Shown piece by piece: positions 1 through 10,600 of a DNA stretch of 40,949 nt (positions are counted from its first letter, which is position 1; every line of letters begins with the position of its first letter). Under the pieces are notes generated by a model. That model was not told where the DNA came from, did not search any database, and worked only from the letters and a program-made list of their open reading frames with translations. The stretch comes from Phoronis australis. Its lineage: Eukaryota; Phoronida; Phoronidae. The DNA is taken from NCBI GenBank assembly GCA_002633005.1, contig NMRA01000002.1:891278-932226 (forward strand), in the 5' to 3' direction. A program made the position numbers and the translations under genes.

Positions 1-829
1 TGAAAAACGGCTGATCAAGATTTACTACGTACTGCAGTTGAAGTTGTTTTGAATAACTTACACATGAAGATACGTTTAAAGAATTTCCAATGGTGGTAAT
101 GAAATATAGATTGTTACATGGCGAAATCGTTATCCCCCGTTATCTAGAGCCCGAGTGGATTTTGGAGAATTATCGACCGACGGGTTATTAGTTATACCAC
201 GATATTAGCGTCGAATCCCAGATACAACCGTGTAATACCCTATTTAGTTATATCTCAGTAGTGAGGCCGTTTTCGAAGCCGGGCCTCAAGAGTTTCGAGT
301 CGCCGACTTAACCACTACACCACTCAGAGGCTGACGTCATCGAACGTGGAAATAAAATACTTAAAGGAGCATGCCACCCAAAAAACCACCTAATTTGCAT
401 CAACTCAGAGATAGAGTAGTTCTACTCGATAACGGCACGTACGGTTGCATTACCTGACACCTGACGGCAGACGGAGGTGTTGAAATTATCCAATGACGTC
501 ATTGGTTTCACACGTAGTGTGTTCAGCAGTTCGCAACACGGGTTACTGGTGTCAGCTTATCGCTTGAATTCATCGTTTTACACCAATAAATCATAAAACT
601 TCGATGTAAAACCCTTAAAAATACACCGAGTTCTTATAAAGACCTGTTGTTTTATTTCGCAGTTATGGAATTATTGGTATTTGGACACACAAAGTTCGGC
701 AGGCCAAGGTCCGTAGCAGGAGTTTGGAGTCCGTTCGGAGATTAATTTGAAGTTTTCCGTAAGATACAGACCGGAGAACCTAGATCTGTGCTGTTTAGAC
801 TTTTTGAGTTCTAAACACACAAAACGCGT
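1..829. repeat. Dispersed repeat, copy A (SINE-like part plus left end of TTAA element)
   Basis: This stretch matches 7646-8469 almost base for base, with scattered substitutions and small indels. It starts at the window edge, so its true left limit is unknown, and it stops at the single N at 830. Bases 1-360 are the SINE-like part, with a tRNA-like head on the minus strand. TTAA at 361-364 is followed by the left terminus of the inverted-repeat element that is seen complete at 8010-9960. No intact coding region is visible. Confidence 0.85.
262..331 (-). repeat. tRNA-derived SINE head, copy A
   Basis: Read on the minus strand, this has a pol III A-box-like TGGTGTAGTGG followed about 40 bases later by a B-box-like GGCTTCGAAAAC (one change from the GGTTCGAAnnC consensus). 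The spacing is that of a tRNA. The acceptor arms do not pair well, so it is not a functional tRNA gene. The downstream body continues toward base 1. Copy B at 7907-7976 has the better B box. Confidence 0.6.
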
Positions 830-830
830 N
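830..830. other. Single-N assembly seam
   Basis: An isolated N follows the end of repeat copy A. The sequence after it is unrelated to the continuation seen in copy B after 8469. The left contig therefore appears to end inside a repeat, and the join 829/831 is not reliable. Confidence 0.7.
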
Positions 831-1446
831 TCATGAAAGATCTCAACACTTGGCAATCTCGTGTCAAGAATATTAAGGGGTGCATGTGCGATTTCTTTAC
901 ACCGAGCTCTTCAAGGCGGTTGGCCATCTTGTGTTTTCAGAGCGTTCTCAGTGTCATTCTCACAGCTCGGTTTCACCTTTATAGATTCCACTTTTTGAAT
1001 TGTGACTTGTCATTTCCACGTTGCGGCACCTTTAGCTTAGACGTGAATATCGATCACCAATACGTTCCTGACTTATTTATTAATCCATTTTTAATTGGTT
1101 TATCAAAGTTTATTCTCAAACTACATTGTAGAGCGATTAGTTAAGTTAGATGGTCGCTTACATAAAATCGCAAATGCCGATTGTGTAGAAAGAAGAATTC
1201 TTTGCACAGATACATCTAGGTTCATTGAATCCTTCATGACTTATTCTTACATAGCGCCATACGTGAAGCCAAAACGACAGTTGATTCTGACCTTGAAATT
1301 TGATGCGGTAGTGCGGTATTTTTAGTTGCCTACTTCAAAAACACGTGAGAAGAGCAAAAGTGATGTGCTTTTTTATGCGCCCACATATTTATACGTGGGT
1401 GCATATTCCCGTCATCTCTGTCTGGGCGTCCGGAGTCCAGCGTCAG
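831..1446. other. No gene recognised
   Basis: Only short open frames in both directions, with no recognisable domain, splice-bounded exon or RNA gene. Confidence 0.5.
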
Positions 1447-2370
1447 CAGCGGTATCTCCTAAACTCCTCACAGGATTTTGGTGAGATTTGACAGATGTTC
1501 TTTTTTGAAGCTGATGACGGAAGATGACGAAGTTTGGATCTATCCGACTACCGGTGTGCCACATACATTGGCAATTTTATTTTTTTAACGTTTGCCACGG
1601 AATCTTCAGAGGTCCTTAACAGATTTTCATAAAATTTGGCAGATAGGCATCTATTAGTGAGATGACGCACACCATCCCGTTTTCAGATGGATTCGAGGTA
1701 TTTTGCGCCACCAAATGGTCATTTTTATTGTTTTTCGAGTTTTTTTTTTGGTGTCCGCCACTTTATCAACCAAACAGCTCTAAGAATGATTGTGAAAATT
1801 GGCATGTATGTTCTTAGTGTGAAGAGGACCGCTGACGATGATTTTCCATCGACTTCCACTTCTTTGGGGCCTTCACGGTCATTGCTGTATTTCCTAAACC
1901 ATCTGCAGGATTTTTATTGTATTATTTATATGAAGTTGAGAGCAGATGACGACGACTTTCCAACAGATCGGACTACCGGTGTGCCCCCTAGAGGCAATTT
2001 CATTTTTCTGTTTCCCTCTTAAGTTCCTTAACGGATTTTTATAAAATTTGGTAAAGAGCGTTTTATTAAAGAAACGATGACATGTCCCTTTTTTGGATGG
2101 ATTCGACGTATTTTGCGACATCTAGTAGCCCTTTTTACAGTTTTCTAGTCTGTTTTTGGCGTCCGCTCCTCTATCAACCAAACACTTTAAAGACGATTTT
2201 GAAAAGTGGCTTTTATGTTTCTACTGTGAAAAGGACGGCTGATGAGGATTTTTGGACGACTCGCTACTGAGGCGCCTCCTAGTGGCAGTATTTTGCGTCT
2301 ATGGCTGTCTGTAACTCCCAAACCCCCTGCAGGATATGTGTTGTATTTATGATACAAATAAACACCCCTA
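1447..2370. repeat. Diverged tandem repeat, period about 420-435 bases
   Basis: Equivalent landmarks recur. A CCTAAA(C)...TGCAGGA-type block occurs near 1455, 1890 and 2318. CTACCGGTGTGCC occurs at about 1548 and 1973. TCCTTAACRGATTTT occurs at about 1613 and 2031. A block ending TATCAACCAAACA occurs at about 1763 and 2173. Two full units and a partial third are present, with strong divergence between them. Smaller internal similarity (the GTATTTTGCG and GGCA-ATTT blocks) suggests an older sub-repeat. The open frames in it are interrupted and not shared between units, so it is probably a non-coding, old satellite-like duplication. Confidence 0.7.
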
Positions 2371-3635
2371 GAAGCACACCGCATTTGCGGTGCAGTCGTG
2401 GGCACATTTCAACTCTCCGCGTTGCTCTTGTTTTCTTTTTTACTCAGCTCAAACCAGTTTCAATACTGCAGGGACGGGATTTCCCCTTCCCAAAGCTGTG
2501 CCGGAAGCGGTGCTTCTTTGCGTTATTATCAGGTAATTATGTCTCACTTGCCAATACACAGCCTTTAAAACTTCGCTTGTGTGCTTTTGAATTTGCCTTT
2601 TTTAAAATTTGAGATTTTGACTGAAACTGATACGGGCAGTGTCTTTTTTCTTTGAATACTGAGACACAAGTTTCAAAGTGAACCAAGCATGCTTTTTTGG
2701 CGGAATATAAGTGCCATTCCCGCTTATCATAAAACTACAGGAACTGGAATGCCAACCCCAGCGAGTCTCCCATGCTATTTAGTGAGAGCTTTTCACTTCG
2801 AGTTTTCAAGGGACTGGCTGATACATTTGTATTATTTATTACCGGTTGTCCGCTCGACTCAGTTTTAATCGAGTGCTACACTATCCTTGATTTTTAAGTC
2901 GTCATATTTGTTCATAATAACATCATCAAGTGAAACTGCTTGGGCATTTTCCAAATAACTTAGCTATTTTTCGGCAAAATTCAATAGACCCGTCAGTTAC
3001 GTGTACACTGGTCACAATGTTGCCATGCACCAACGTGGCCGTACATGGGAACTGTTTTCTTTTGAGTTCCATCTCTTAAAAAGCTTTCGGCCTTCAGGGA
3101 CAACGTGTCAAGTTTTGCGTTGTGATGGTAGCCGAGGTGGCCACTTACAAATATTGGGTTACCTCTCTAAATGTCCTCTGACTGGTTTAACTGATGGTGA
3201 TGTCGGAGACATCTTTTTGTTTAACTAATTCTAACCGAATGCATGTGATATTGCCTTGCCTTAACTGTAATGAAAACTCAAAATTTAAGGGAAATTACAG
3301 GTTTTGCGCATAACTGTTTGAAAGAACTTCAGACATTTGCTTGCTTAGAAATTTCGGCCTTTGTTGACATGGCACAAGACAAATCAGATGACAAGTTAAA
3401 GCCATCTGGCTAGTGTGTATGTTTACTTTGGAAAACGCATTAAAACTAAAACCAAAAGAAAATTAAACTGCAGGCTGCCAACTATTACTGAACGTAATTG
3501 AACATTCATGCACTTGTACGTATCTCCAATGAAGTTAAATTATATTCTGATATTCTAAGCAGATTTCAATAAAAACCTTTTTAGTTCTATACTTAATTTT
3601 TATTACACCACTTAAAGTCCTTCTCTCACGCGTTG
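2371..3635. other. No gene recognised
   Basis: A+T-rich sequence with short frames only. I see no domain, transposon terminus or RNA motif. Confidence 0.5.
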
Positions 3636-3860
3636 TTAACCCTTATTACATGGTTAGAGGATGTTATAAGGATCCAAGAAGTACTTACCCCATAACTAAT
3701 ACACGATCCGTACTCGAAAAAAGTTTAAATGAACGCGCCACTCACGATTCGCACCCGAAGAAAGACCGCCATTTTGAACTTCCCGCGAACCCGGAAGTAC
3801 AATTCATTCAGGAACCCAGGCCGAGAAAACGCCGTCAGTGCGACTGGAGCAGTGCCTGTA
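3636..3860. repeat. Long dispersed repeat, copy 1, left part
   Basis: Closely matches 30351-30575, from the TTATTACATGGTTAGAGG block up to the edge of the N run. The match is interrupted only by the assembly gap, so copy 1 probably continued through it. No coding frame is convincing: the open frames reported across the gap exist only because N was read through. Confidence 0.85.
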
Positions 3861-4625
3861 NNNNNNNNNNNNNNNNNNNNNNNNNNNNNNNNNNNNNNNN
3901 NNNNNNNNNNNNNNNNNNNNNNNNNNNNNNNNNNNNNNNNNNNNNNNNNNNNNNNNNNNNNNNNNNNNNNNNNNNNNNNNNNNNNNNNNNNNNNNNNNNN
4001 NNNNNNNNNNNNNNNNNNNNNNNNNNNNNNNNNNNNNNNNNNNNNNNNNNNNNNNNNNNNNNNNNNNNNNNNNNNNNNNNNNNNNNNNNNNNNNNNNNNN
4101 NNNNNNNNNNNNNNNNNNNNNNNNNNNNNNNNNNNNNNNNNNNNNNNNNNNNNNNNNNNNNNNNNNNNNNNNNNNNNNNNNNNNNNNNNNNNNNNNNNNN
4201 NNNNNNNNNNNNNNNNNNNNNNNNNNNNNNNNNNNNNNNNNNNNNNNNNNNNNNNNNNNNNNNNNNNNNNNNNNNNNNNNNNNNNNNNNNNNNNNNNNNN
4301 NNNNNNNNNNNNNNNNNNNNNNNNNNNNNNNNNNNNNNNNNNNNNNNNNNNNNNNNNNNNNNNNNNNNNNNNNNNNNNNNNNNNNNNNNNNNNNNNNNNN
4401 NNNNNNNNNNNNNNNNNNNNNNNNNNNNNNNNNNNNNNNNNNNNNNNNNNNNNNNNNNNNNNNNNNNNNNNNNNNNNNNNNNNNNNNNNNNNNNNNNNNN
4501 NNNNNNNNNNNNNNNNNNNNNNNNNNNNNNNNNNNNNNNNNNNNNNNNNNNNNNNNNNNNNNNNNNNNNNNNNNNNNNNNNNNNNNNNNNNNNNNNNNNN
4601 NNNNNNNNNNNNNNNNNNNNNNNNN
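3861..4625. other. Assembly gap, 765 Ns
   Basis: A run of N lies inside a repeat. The same flanks in copy 2 (30575 and 32154) are separated by 1578 bases, so the gap length may be underestimated, or copy 1 may lack part of the interior. Any gene called across it is an artefact. Confidence 0.95.
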
Positions 4626-5283
4626 ACCGTAATTTGTTGGCGAAAACAATTTACACAAAGTTTTAAACTCGTAACTTATCCCGCTGTCCTCCAATATGGC
4701 CGACGCGATCCAAACAAAGTGACCCAAATTTCGCCACAAAACTTGCAATAACTTTACAGTGCTTGCCCCGATTTTGATACTTTTTCGATTTTTACTGAAT
4801 AGAATGCACTACCTTTCCGATGATAGCAAAGTACTTTTTCAAAACGAGGAGAAAAATAAAACCGAAAAAAAATGGTTCGACCCATATTGGTTCCTAGGTT
4901 CGACCGGCCTACGTAAGGAACTAAAGACCGATGCTATTTTAACATACTAAGTACGCGTAACATTCCAAAAAAATCAACGACCACTAACTACAAACTATAA
5001 ATACACTACATATGCAAACGAATCACGATATATTACTAATAAAACAAAATAATGAAGACTTTTCGAGCAAGTCATAGCACATTCAGTTACAAGGAAAAAT
5101 GGCGGCGTTCAGGACAAGTTCCTGAACTGATGAGCCGGAAATGTGGGTACGGAAATAACCGATGACAACCGGTAATCATACGCTCAGAGAGAAGGGTCAA
5201 ATACTGTTAAAAAATCGCTTTTGGCAAGAAAGGCGAAACGAATATAAAGAAAGGGTGTTGAAAATAAGAATTTATGTAGTAAG
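4626..5283. repeat. Long dispersed repeat, copy 1, right part
   Basis: Closely matches 32154-32812. The match ends after ATGTAGTAAG in both copies. Copy 2 then enters a perfect inverted repeat (32811-32829), while copy 1 enters unrelated sequence. Small indels and substitutions suggest moderate age. Confidence 0.85.
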
Positions 5284-7645
5284 TATTTTCGGATACTGGA
5301 ACCACATGGGCAGTTTGCGAGAAGGACTTTAAGGTTCCGTTGTACACTCGAAAAATGTCCAAATTTGGCAAATTTCGGAACACCGTATCGCAAAAACTGG
5401 CAGATCGGATTCACATGAAACTTCCATATACCGTTCTTTATACAGTGTACACTGCTCTCAAAAACGCTGTTTATTATTGTTTTAAAAGTTTTCCAGTTTT
5501 GCATGAAGGGCTATCAAAAATAGGATATTTACAATTTTTTTAAGAATAACTCAAAAGCTGCATAGATCGAAAACGAAGCTATAATTTAGAATAGTGTACA
5601 AGCGTTTTTTGAGACTTCATCTTGAACATCTAAGTCAAACAAAATTTGACCATGATATTGATACAGTTGTTTTTTCTGTGAATGTACCTTGCTATTTTGT
5701 TAAATTCCACTAAAAAGACGTGGTCACGTGGCGCAATTCATAGCAGATTGGGAAAAGCCAAAAACCAAATTCTACAGGAATTCTACATTTAAAAAGTATG
5801 ATCTTTACTGAGTTAATGTGTGCAGTTTTGCAATAATTGACTCACTACACCGACAAGTTGATAAGGCCCTGTCATTTTTTCTTGTCAGTAACTTATGGGA
5901 GAACAGTATTGTTGGCCACCCTAAACTTTATCTGCTGACCCGGGCGACACTCATTCTCTTAATGGGCGAATTCCTGACGTAATCCTGACGGAGACACAAG
6001 GGGGCGGTTGACTCCCCAATTTTCAATGTATTGAAAATTCCATGCTAACATGTACATGATTTATTTAAGTTTCACAGTACTAGACTACAATAATCAGACA
6101 AAATACCCCCGTTTTCCCGTTAGGAGCAAACTGTGCCCGTAATAACTATTAGAGCGGAAAAACTCGAATTGCAGAATGGCTTGGCCACCTTATTAACTTT
6201 CATGTTCATTACCTTCATTCTCGGTCATGAGAGAAGACTGCTGTAACGATGAATTCGACTTCCGCCCAGCTGTCATGGTGGGTAATTCTGGGTCATTTCG
6301 TCTGCGTACGTTTGGCTTGTACTGTACAGCGCGTGGGCATCTAATGAGTCAAAATGTATCGTTAACGTTAATAATGACAGGAAAATAAAATGAAATGAAA
6401 TGACACCTTTCTCTTAGGAAGGACAGTGTCGATTTAATTTGTCTGGGGCCAAACGTACAGTAGTTTCCAAAATTAATTGGACAACGTCAATGCTGACTAA
6501 ATTTAGGCAAAATCTCGTACATTTCAAAAGTCGTAAAGTAAATAAAAAGGAATTTCGACGAATAGTTTGTATAGCTACAAGCATGGTACCTGTTCACGCA
6601 GTCGCAGATCATTTGTATCTCTCCTCACCTGATACGATTGTCCAGGTTCCCTGTGGGTTCGATTTAGGAGACCCAGTTCCATTTTGCAAATGCATACGTT
6701 TATGCATTTCTAACATGTTGGCACCATTTAAGTACATCTCAGGTCATCGTAACTGTTTATGAAAAAAGATGAGCCCCTTACCTACCTAATGCGCATGCCC
6801 AGGAAGCACTAAAAGCGAGACATAGCGTGACTGCAATCGAAGGGGCATCGACTACTTTGGTTCTGTGTGGTCAGACGAGAATGCCTGCTTGTATGGTGAA
6901 ATATATGTAAAATTACCATGATTACTGGGTGGTAGTACGAGATTTTTGTTGTGTGTATGGGTGCAGACGCCAACCTGAAAATGTGAATGGATTTTTTACG
7001 CCTGCCGGATCATCAAAGGTCCTGCACTGCCGAACACAGTCAGACCGTGCGTTGCGGTCACTGGGCTGATCAACGTTTTGTCTTGAAGACTTCTGATTAC
7101 GTTTTTGTAAACCAGTTAGTTTCATCGATTGGATGTGAATTCAAGAGCAAATTTCACCGTACATTGTATATGATACGAAATGCGCGTGCTTATAAACGCA
7201 GTGGAGGTTGCTGAAGAAGTTGTTTTTAGGAATCACGCTTGATTGTTTTGTGCCTGGGTTAGACGTTCTTGATGTGAAATTAAGCAGGCGAGCAGCTGTT
7301 TACGATGACGCTTCTATGACTTTTTAACAAGTTTTGACGAATGCATCAAAAGAACGATAACACTATGATGAAGTAAAATGCATGCACTTAAATGTAACTT
7401 GTGTCAAACAGACATGATTCACTGGGAGTCTTTTGATCAATGTTAAATCAATGATTTGTAGAAAAGTTCGATTCACTCTAAAATAACGAGAAAATCAGCA
7501 ATTTAGATGTTTTAAAAACATGTTTCAGGTATTTATGGATAGCTGATTTTTACATATCTAAGACACATATCTTCTTTGGCCAGAGATTATGACAATTAGT
7601 GTGCATTTTATGCAATTTTAACTAAGACATAAAGCATCGAAGGCC
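5284..7645. other. No gene recognised
   Basis: About 2.4 kb with only short frames. The longest (6439-6762, +) shows no known domain, signal peptide or splice support, and I do not call it a gene. Confidence 0.45.
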
Positions 7646-8469
7646 TGAAAAACGGCTGATCAAGATTTACTACGTACTGCAGTTGAAGTTGTTTTGAGTA
7701 ACTTACACATGAAGATGCGTTTAAAGAATTTCCAATGGTGGTAATGAAACATAGATTGTTACATGGCGAAGTCGTTATCCCCCGTTATCTAGAGCCCGAG
7801 TGGATTTTGGAGAATTATCGCCCGACGGGTTATTAGTTATACCACAATATTAGCGTCGAATCCCAGATACAACCGTGTAATAATCTATTTAGTTATATCT
7901 CAGTATTGAGGCCGTTTTCGAACCCGGGCCTCAAGAGTTTCGAGTCGCCGACTTAACCACTACACCACTCAGAGGCTGACGTCATCGAACGTGGAAATAA
8001 AATACTTAAAGGAGCATGCCACCCAAAAAAACAACCTAATTTCCATCTATTTAGATAGAGTAGTCCTACTCGATAACGGCACGTACGGTTGCGTTACCTG
8101 ACACCTGACGGCAGACGGAGGTGTTGAAATTATCCAATGACGTCATTGGTTTCACACGTAACGTGTTCAGCAGTTCGCAACACGGGTTACTGTCAGCTTA
8201 TCGCTTGAATTCATCGTTTAACACCAATAAATCATAAAATTTCGATGTAAACCCCTTAAAAATACACCGAGTTCTCATAAAGACCTGTTGTTTTATTTCG
8301 CAGTTATGGAATTATTGGTATTTGGACACACAAAGTTCGGCAGGCCAAGGCCGTAGCAGGAGTTTGGAGTCTGTTCGGAGATAAATTTGAAGTTTTCCGT
8401 AAGATACAGACAGGAGAACCTAGATCTGTGCTGTTTAGACTTTTTGAGTTCTAAACACACAAAACGCGT
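7646..8469. repeat. Dispersed repeat, copy B
   Basis: Second copy of bases 1-829. It contains the SINE-like unit (7646 to about 8005) and then the left part of the TTAA element. Because both copies share the same SINE/element boundary at TTAA, the larger unit was copied (or is allelic) after the element had inserted. Confidence 0.85.
7907..7976 (-). repeat. tRNA-derived SINE head, copy B
   Basis: On the minus strand an A box (TGGTGTAGTGG) and a B box (GGTTCGAAAAC) sit at tRNA-like spacing. This is the internal pol III promoter typical of SINEs. The body continues toward 7646. A fragment of the same body, in the opposite orientation, is found at about 10481-10600. Confidence 0.65.
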
Positions 8470-8576
8470 GTTATCCAGGCCAGTGGCTCGGAACCCGGTC
8501 AGGCTCGTCGCGGCCGGACTAACTCGTTATCCCAACCAGTAGCTCGGAACCCGATCACGCCCGTCGCGGCCGGACT
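8470..8576. repeat. Two-copy 56-base direct repeat
   Basis: Units at 8470-8525 and 8526-8576 share GTTATCC, AGCTCGGAACCCG and GTCGCGGCCGGACT in the same order. They are markedly more GC-rich than their surroundings. Inside a DNA element such repeats can be transposase-binding sites or a captured promoter; here the role is unknown. Confidence 0.8.
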
Positions 8577-9038
8577 GAAGACATCACGAATATAAACCAG
8601 CCAAAGTTGGAAACTAAAGTTCCAGTCAAATGCTATACTAGTTAGCCGAAGAAGTAATGTGCACCTGATTATGTTCGTGAATTAGCCACGAAACTGCAAA
8701 TCTACTTACTCGTCAGGGCCGCGAATTCAGATTCCGATTTGGCCACAGAACCGTCAGAGCAGAAGTTGTACATTGACAATTATTATTTGAATAATGTAAA
8801 TGCAAATAAAGATTACCCTAACACCTGGCCGTGGGATAGAAATCAAGTTATTGTTTCATACGGCCTCGGTGTCCGGTCAATTAGTTTTATCACCTAACGC
8901 CGGTAACGCAGTAATTTATTCATTGCTGGCTTCTCAAATCATTTGCACTCACAAACACTCCAAAGGAATTACAAATTGCATCTAATGAGACAGGCTTTGT
9001 TTCAGTTTTATATAAGGATTGGTTACGATGAGAATAAT

Positions 9039-9361
9039 TCAGTTTGGAAGAGAACGCTTAGTAATAAACGTCAACATGGCAACTCGCAATCCCGACTTAG
9101 ACGAGAGCTCGTCCGACGAAGACTTTGCAGGCGGATCGTTAAGTTTCACAGACATTCAGTTCGAACCGGAATAGAGTGATGAATAAATACTAGAGAGGCG
9201 CCGTGAACAAGCGCAGGCAACGGAATGTAGGGATAGTTATTTGGTAAGCCGGGATGGCGTCAGACTCACTGTCAACGACTTCAGGCCACAGACACGGAGA
9301 TGTTTCACGGCCTCGTAGTTGCTATTTACTGCGTACTTTTCATTCTTCACTACCGCGAGCC
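9039..9361. repeat. Segment duplicated across N seam 9362, left copy
   Basis: Nearly identical to 9363-9685. The left copy ends exactly at the N and the right copy starts exactly after it, both 323 bases long. This is the pattern of two overlapping contigs (probably alleles) joined without merging. Confidence 0.85.
9076..9174 (+). pseudogene. Acidic N-terminal reading-frame fragment, left copy
   Basis: An ATG opens a 32-codon frame rich in Asp, Glu and Ser (it contains DESSSDEDF) that ends at TAG 9172-9174. After a second in-frame stop the same frame continues with a charged, Arg/Glu-rich stretch (ILERRREQAQ), so the original protein was longer and is now interrupted. I do not recognise the family. 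Acidic Ser-rich N termini occur in some transposase-like and other element-borne proteins. It lies inside the TTAA element. Confidence 0.4.
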
Positions 9362-9362
9362 N
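9362..9362. other. Single-N assembly seam
   Basis: An isolated N between two copies of one 323-base segment. Confidence 0.9.
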
Positions 9363-9685
9363 TCAGTTTGGAACAGAACGCTTAGTAATAAACGTCAACA
9401 TGGCAACTCGCAATCCCGACTTAGACGAGAGCTCGTCCGACGAAGACTTTGCAGGCGGATCGTTAAGTTTCACAGACTATCAGTTCGAACCGGAATAGTG
9501 TGATGAATAAATACTAGAGAGGCGCCGTGAACAAGCGCAGGCAACGGAACGTATGGATAGTAATTTGGTAAGCCGGGATGGCGTCAGACTCACTGTCAAC
9601 GACTTCAGGCCACAGACACGGAGATGTTTCACGGCCTCGTAGTTGCTATTTACTGCGTACTTTTCATTCTTCACTACCGCGAGCC
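9363..9685. repeat. Segment duplicated across N seam 9362, right copy
   Basis: Allele-like second copy of 9039-9361. It carries the same acidic frame with ATG at 9400 and TAG at 9496-9498, and the same downstream charged stretch, with a few substitutions. Confidence 0.85.
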
Positions 9686-9964
9686 TCTTTCTAAGCATTT
9701 CGGACTCTCGAGGATGTCGAAAGGCAATATACAAGCTGTCCTCGCAGCTGCATAGTTCGGACAAGTGGCAACGATGCACCGCAACATAGCGGCATTCACT
9801 CTGCCAATGCACCACTGACGTCGCTAGCGTCGTTTCTCACCTTCCTCACAGGTTAACGCGACACCTCTCGGCAAGGTAAGGTCGACCGTATGCGAGACGA
9901 TGTGGTTATAGACCGATTAAGACGGTAACAAAGACTAATTAAATCGGGTGGCATTCTCCTTTCA

Positions 9965-10480
9965 TGAGCACGCGCAACAATCGCGTGTTGAGCAAAGGGC
10001 ATTGTACTGACATTTATACGCTATGAAAAATAAGACGTATAATTTCCATAAAAGCGATATCTTAATTCAGTGAAAATTTTCTCTCGTGTTCTCTCACTTG
10101 TAAATCACCGATCTACAATTTAAATGCGGGTATCGTGTCGTCGGAATCCTTTGACTTGAGCATTGTACTCAGTTACTAGTGGTAACCTACTTTAGCAGAC
10201 GATATTTTCCCGGTCGAAGCTTAGCGTGGGAAAATGTGTTTAAGCTATAATAGTTGCTAAACCTTAATTTATAGGTTCACTTATTTCTATTTTGTTTAAA
10301 TTTTCCATTGCTTTTGAGTAAAAGCATTATTTGACAAAAATAGCTCGGATTTTCTTAAAAGGTCACGACCTCCGACCTCGGACCTCTGACATAGAAAGTA
10401 GTTACAAAGCCGAGGCGAGCCGAGAAAGGTAGATCGATTCATTGCAACGTTTCTCGTTCAGTATGTGGTTAAATTAGATT
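9965..10480. other. No gene recognised
   Basis: Unassigned sequence. A short degenerate GACCTC-type repeat is visible at about 10366-10389. Confidence 0.5.
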
Positions 10481-10600
10481 GTTACATGTTTTCAGTCGTA
10501 ACTCCCCGAGGGTGATAGTTCTACAAAAATCCACGAGGGCTCTAGATAACGCGGGATAACGACTTCGCCATGTAATAATCTATATCTATCAGTCATCATA
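10481..10600 (+). repeat. Fragment of the SINE body
   Basis: The stretch containing GGCTCTAGATAACG and GACTTCGCCATGTAA matches the reverse complement of about 95-205 and 7740-7850. It lacks the tRNA-like head, so it is a truncated copy, inverted relative to copies A and B. Confidence 0.75.

Larger units (their letters stand above)
8010..9960. mobile_element. TTAA-flanked inverted-repeat DNA element
   Basis: The left end AGGAGCATGCCACCC and the right end GGGTGGCATTCTCCT are inverted repeats with one mismatch. The left flank is TTAA (8006-8009) and the right flank is TTCA (9961-9964), consistent with a TTAA target duplication carrying one later change. TTAA targeting is typical of the piggyBac superfamily, but these termini do not start with the usual CCY, so the family is uncertain. 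The interior holds two 56-base GC-rich repeats and a broken short reading frame. The visible length is inflated by a duplicated 323-base segment around the N at 9362. I see no intact transposase. Confidence 0.6.

Noticed and set aside
3650-4751. Long open frames of more than 260 codons on both strands
   Set aside because: They exist only because the 765 Ns are read through. The real sequence on each side is a dispersed repeat with no coding signal.
4890-4920. GGTTCGA B-box-like motif as a tRNA or SINE promoter (also near 32425)
   Set aside because: No A box at a suitable distance and no foldable tRNA-like arms.
5118-5180. CTGATGAG followed by GAAA-type sequence, suggestive of a hammerhead ribozyme (also at about 32656-32710)
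   Set aside because: The bases between CTGATGA and the GGAAA do not form a proper stem II ending in GAAA, and I could not find matching stems I and III.
7907-7976. Functional tRNA gene
   Set aside because: A and B boxes are present, but the acceptor and T arms do not pair, and the unit is repeated with a common non-tRNA body, as in a SINE.
9039-9685. Real tandem duplication of the acidic reading frame
   Set aside because: The copies meet exactly at a single N, which fits an assembly seam better.
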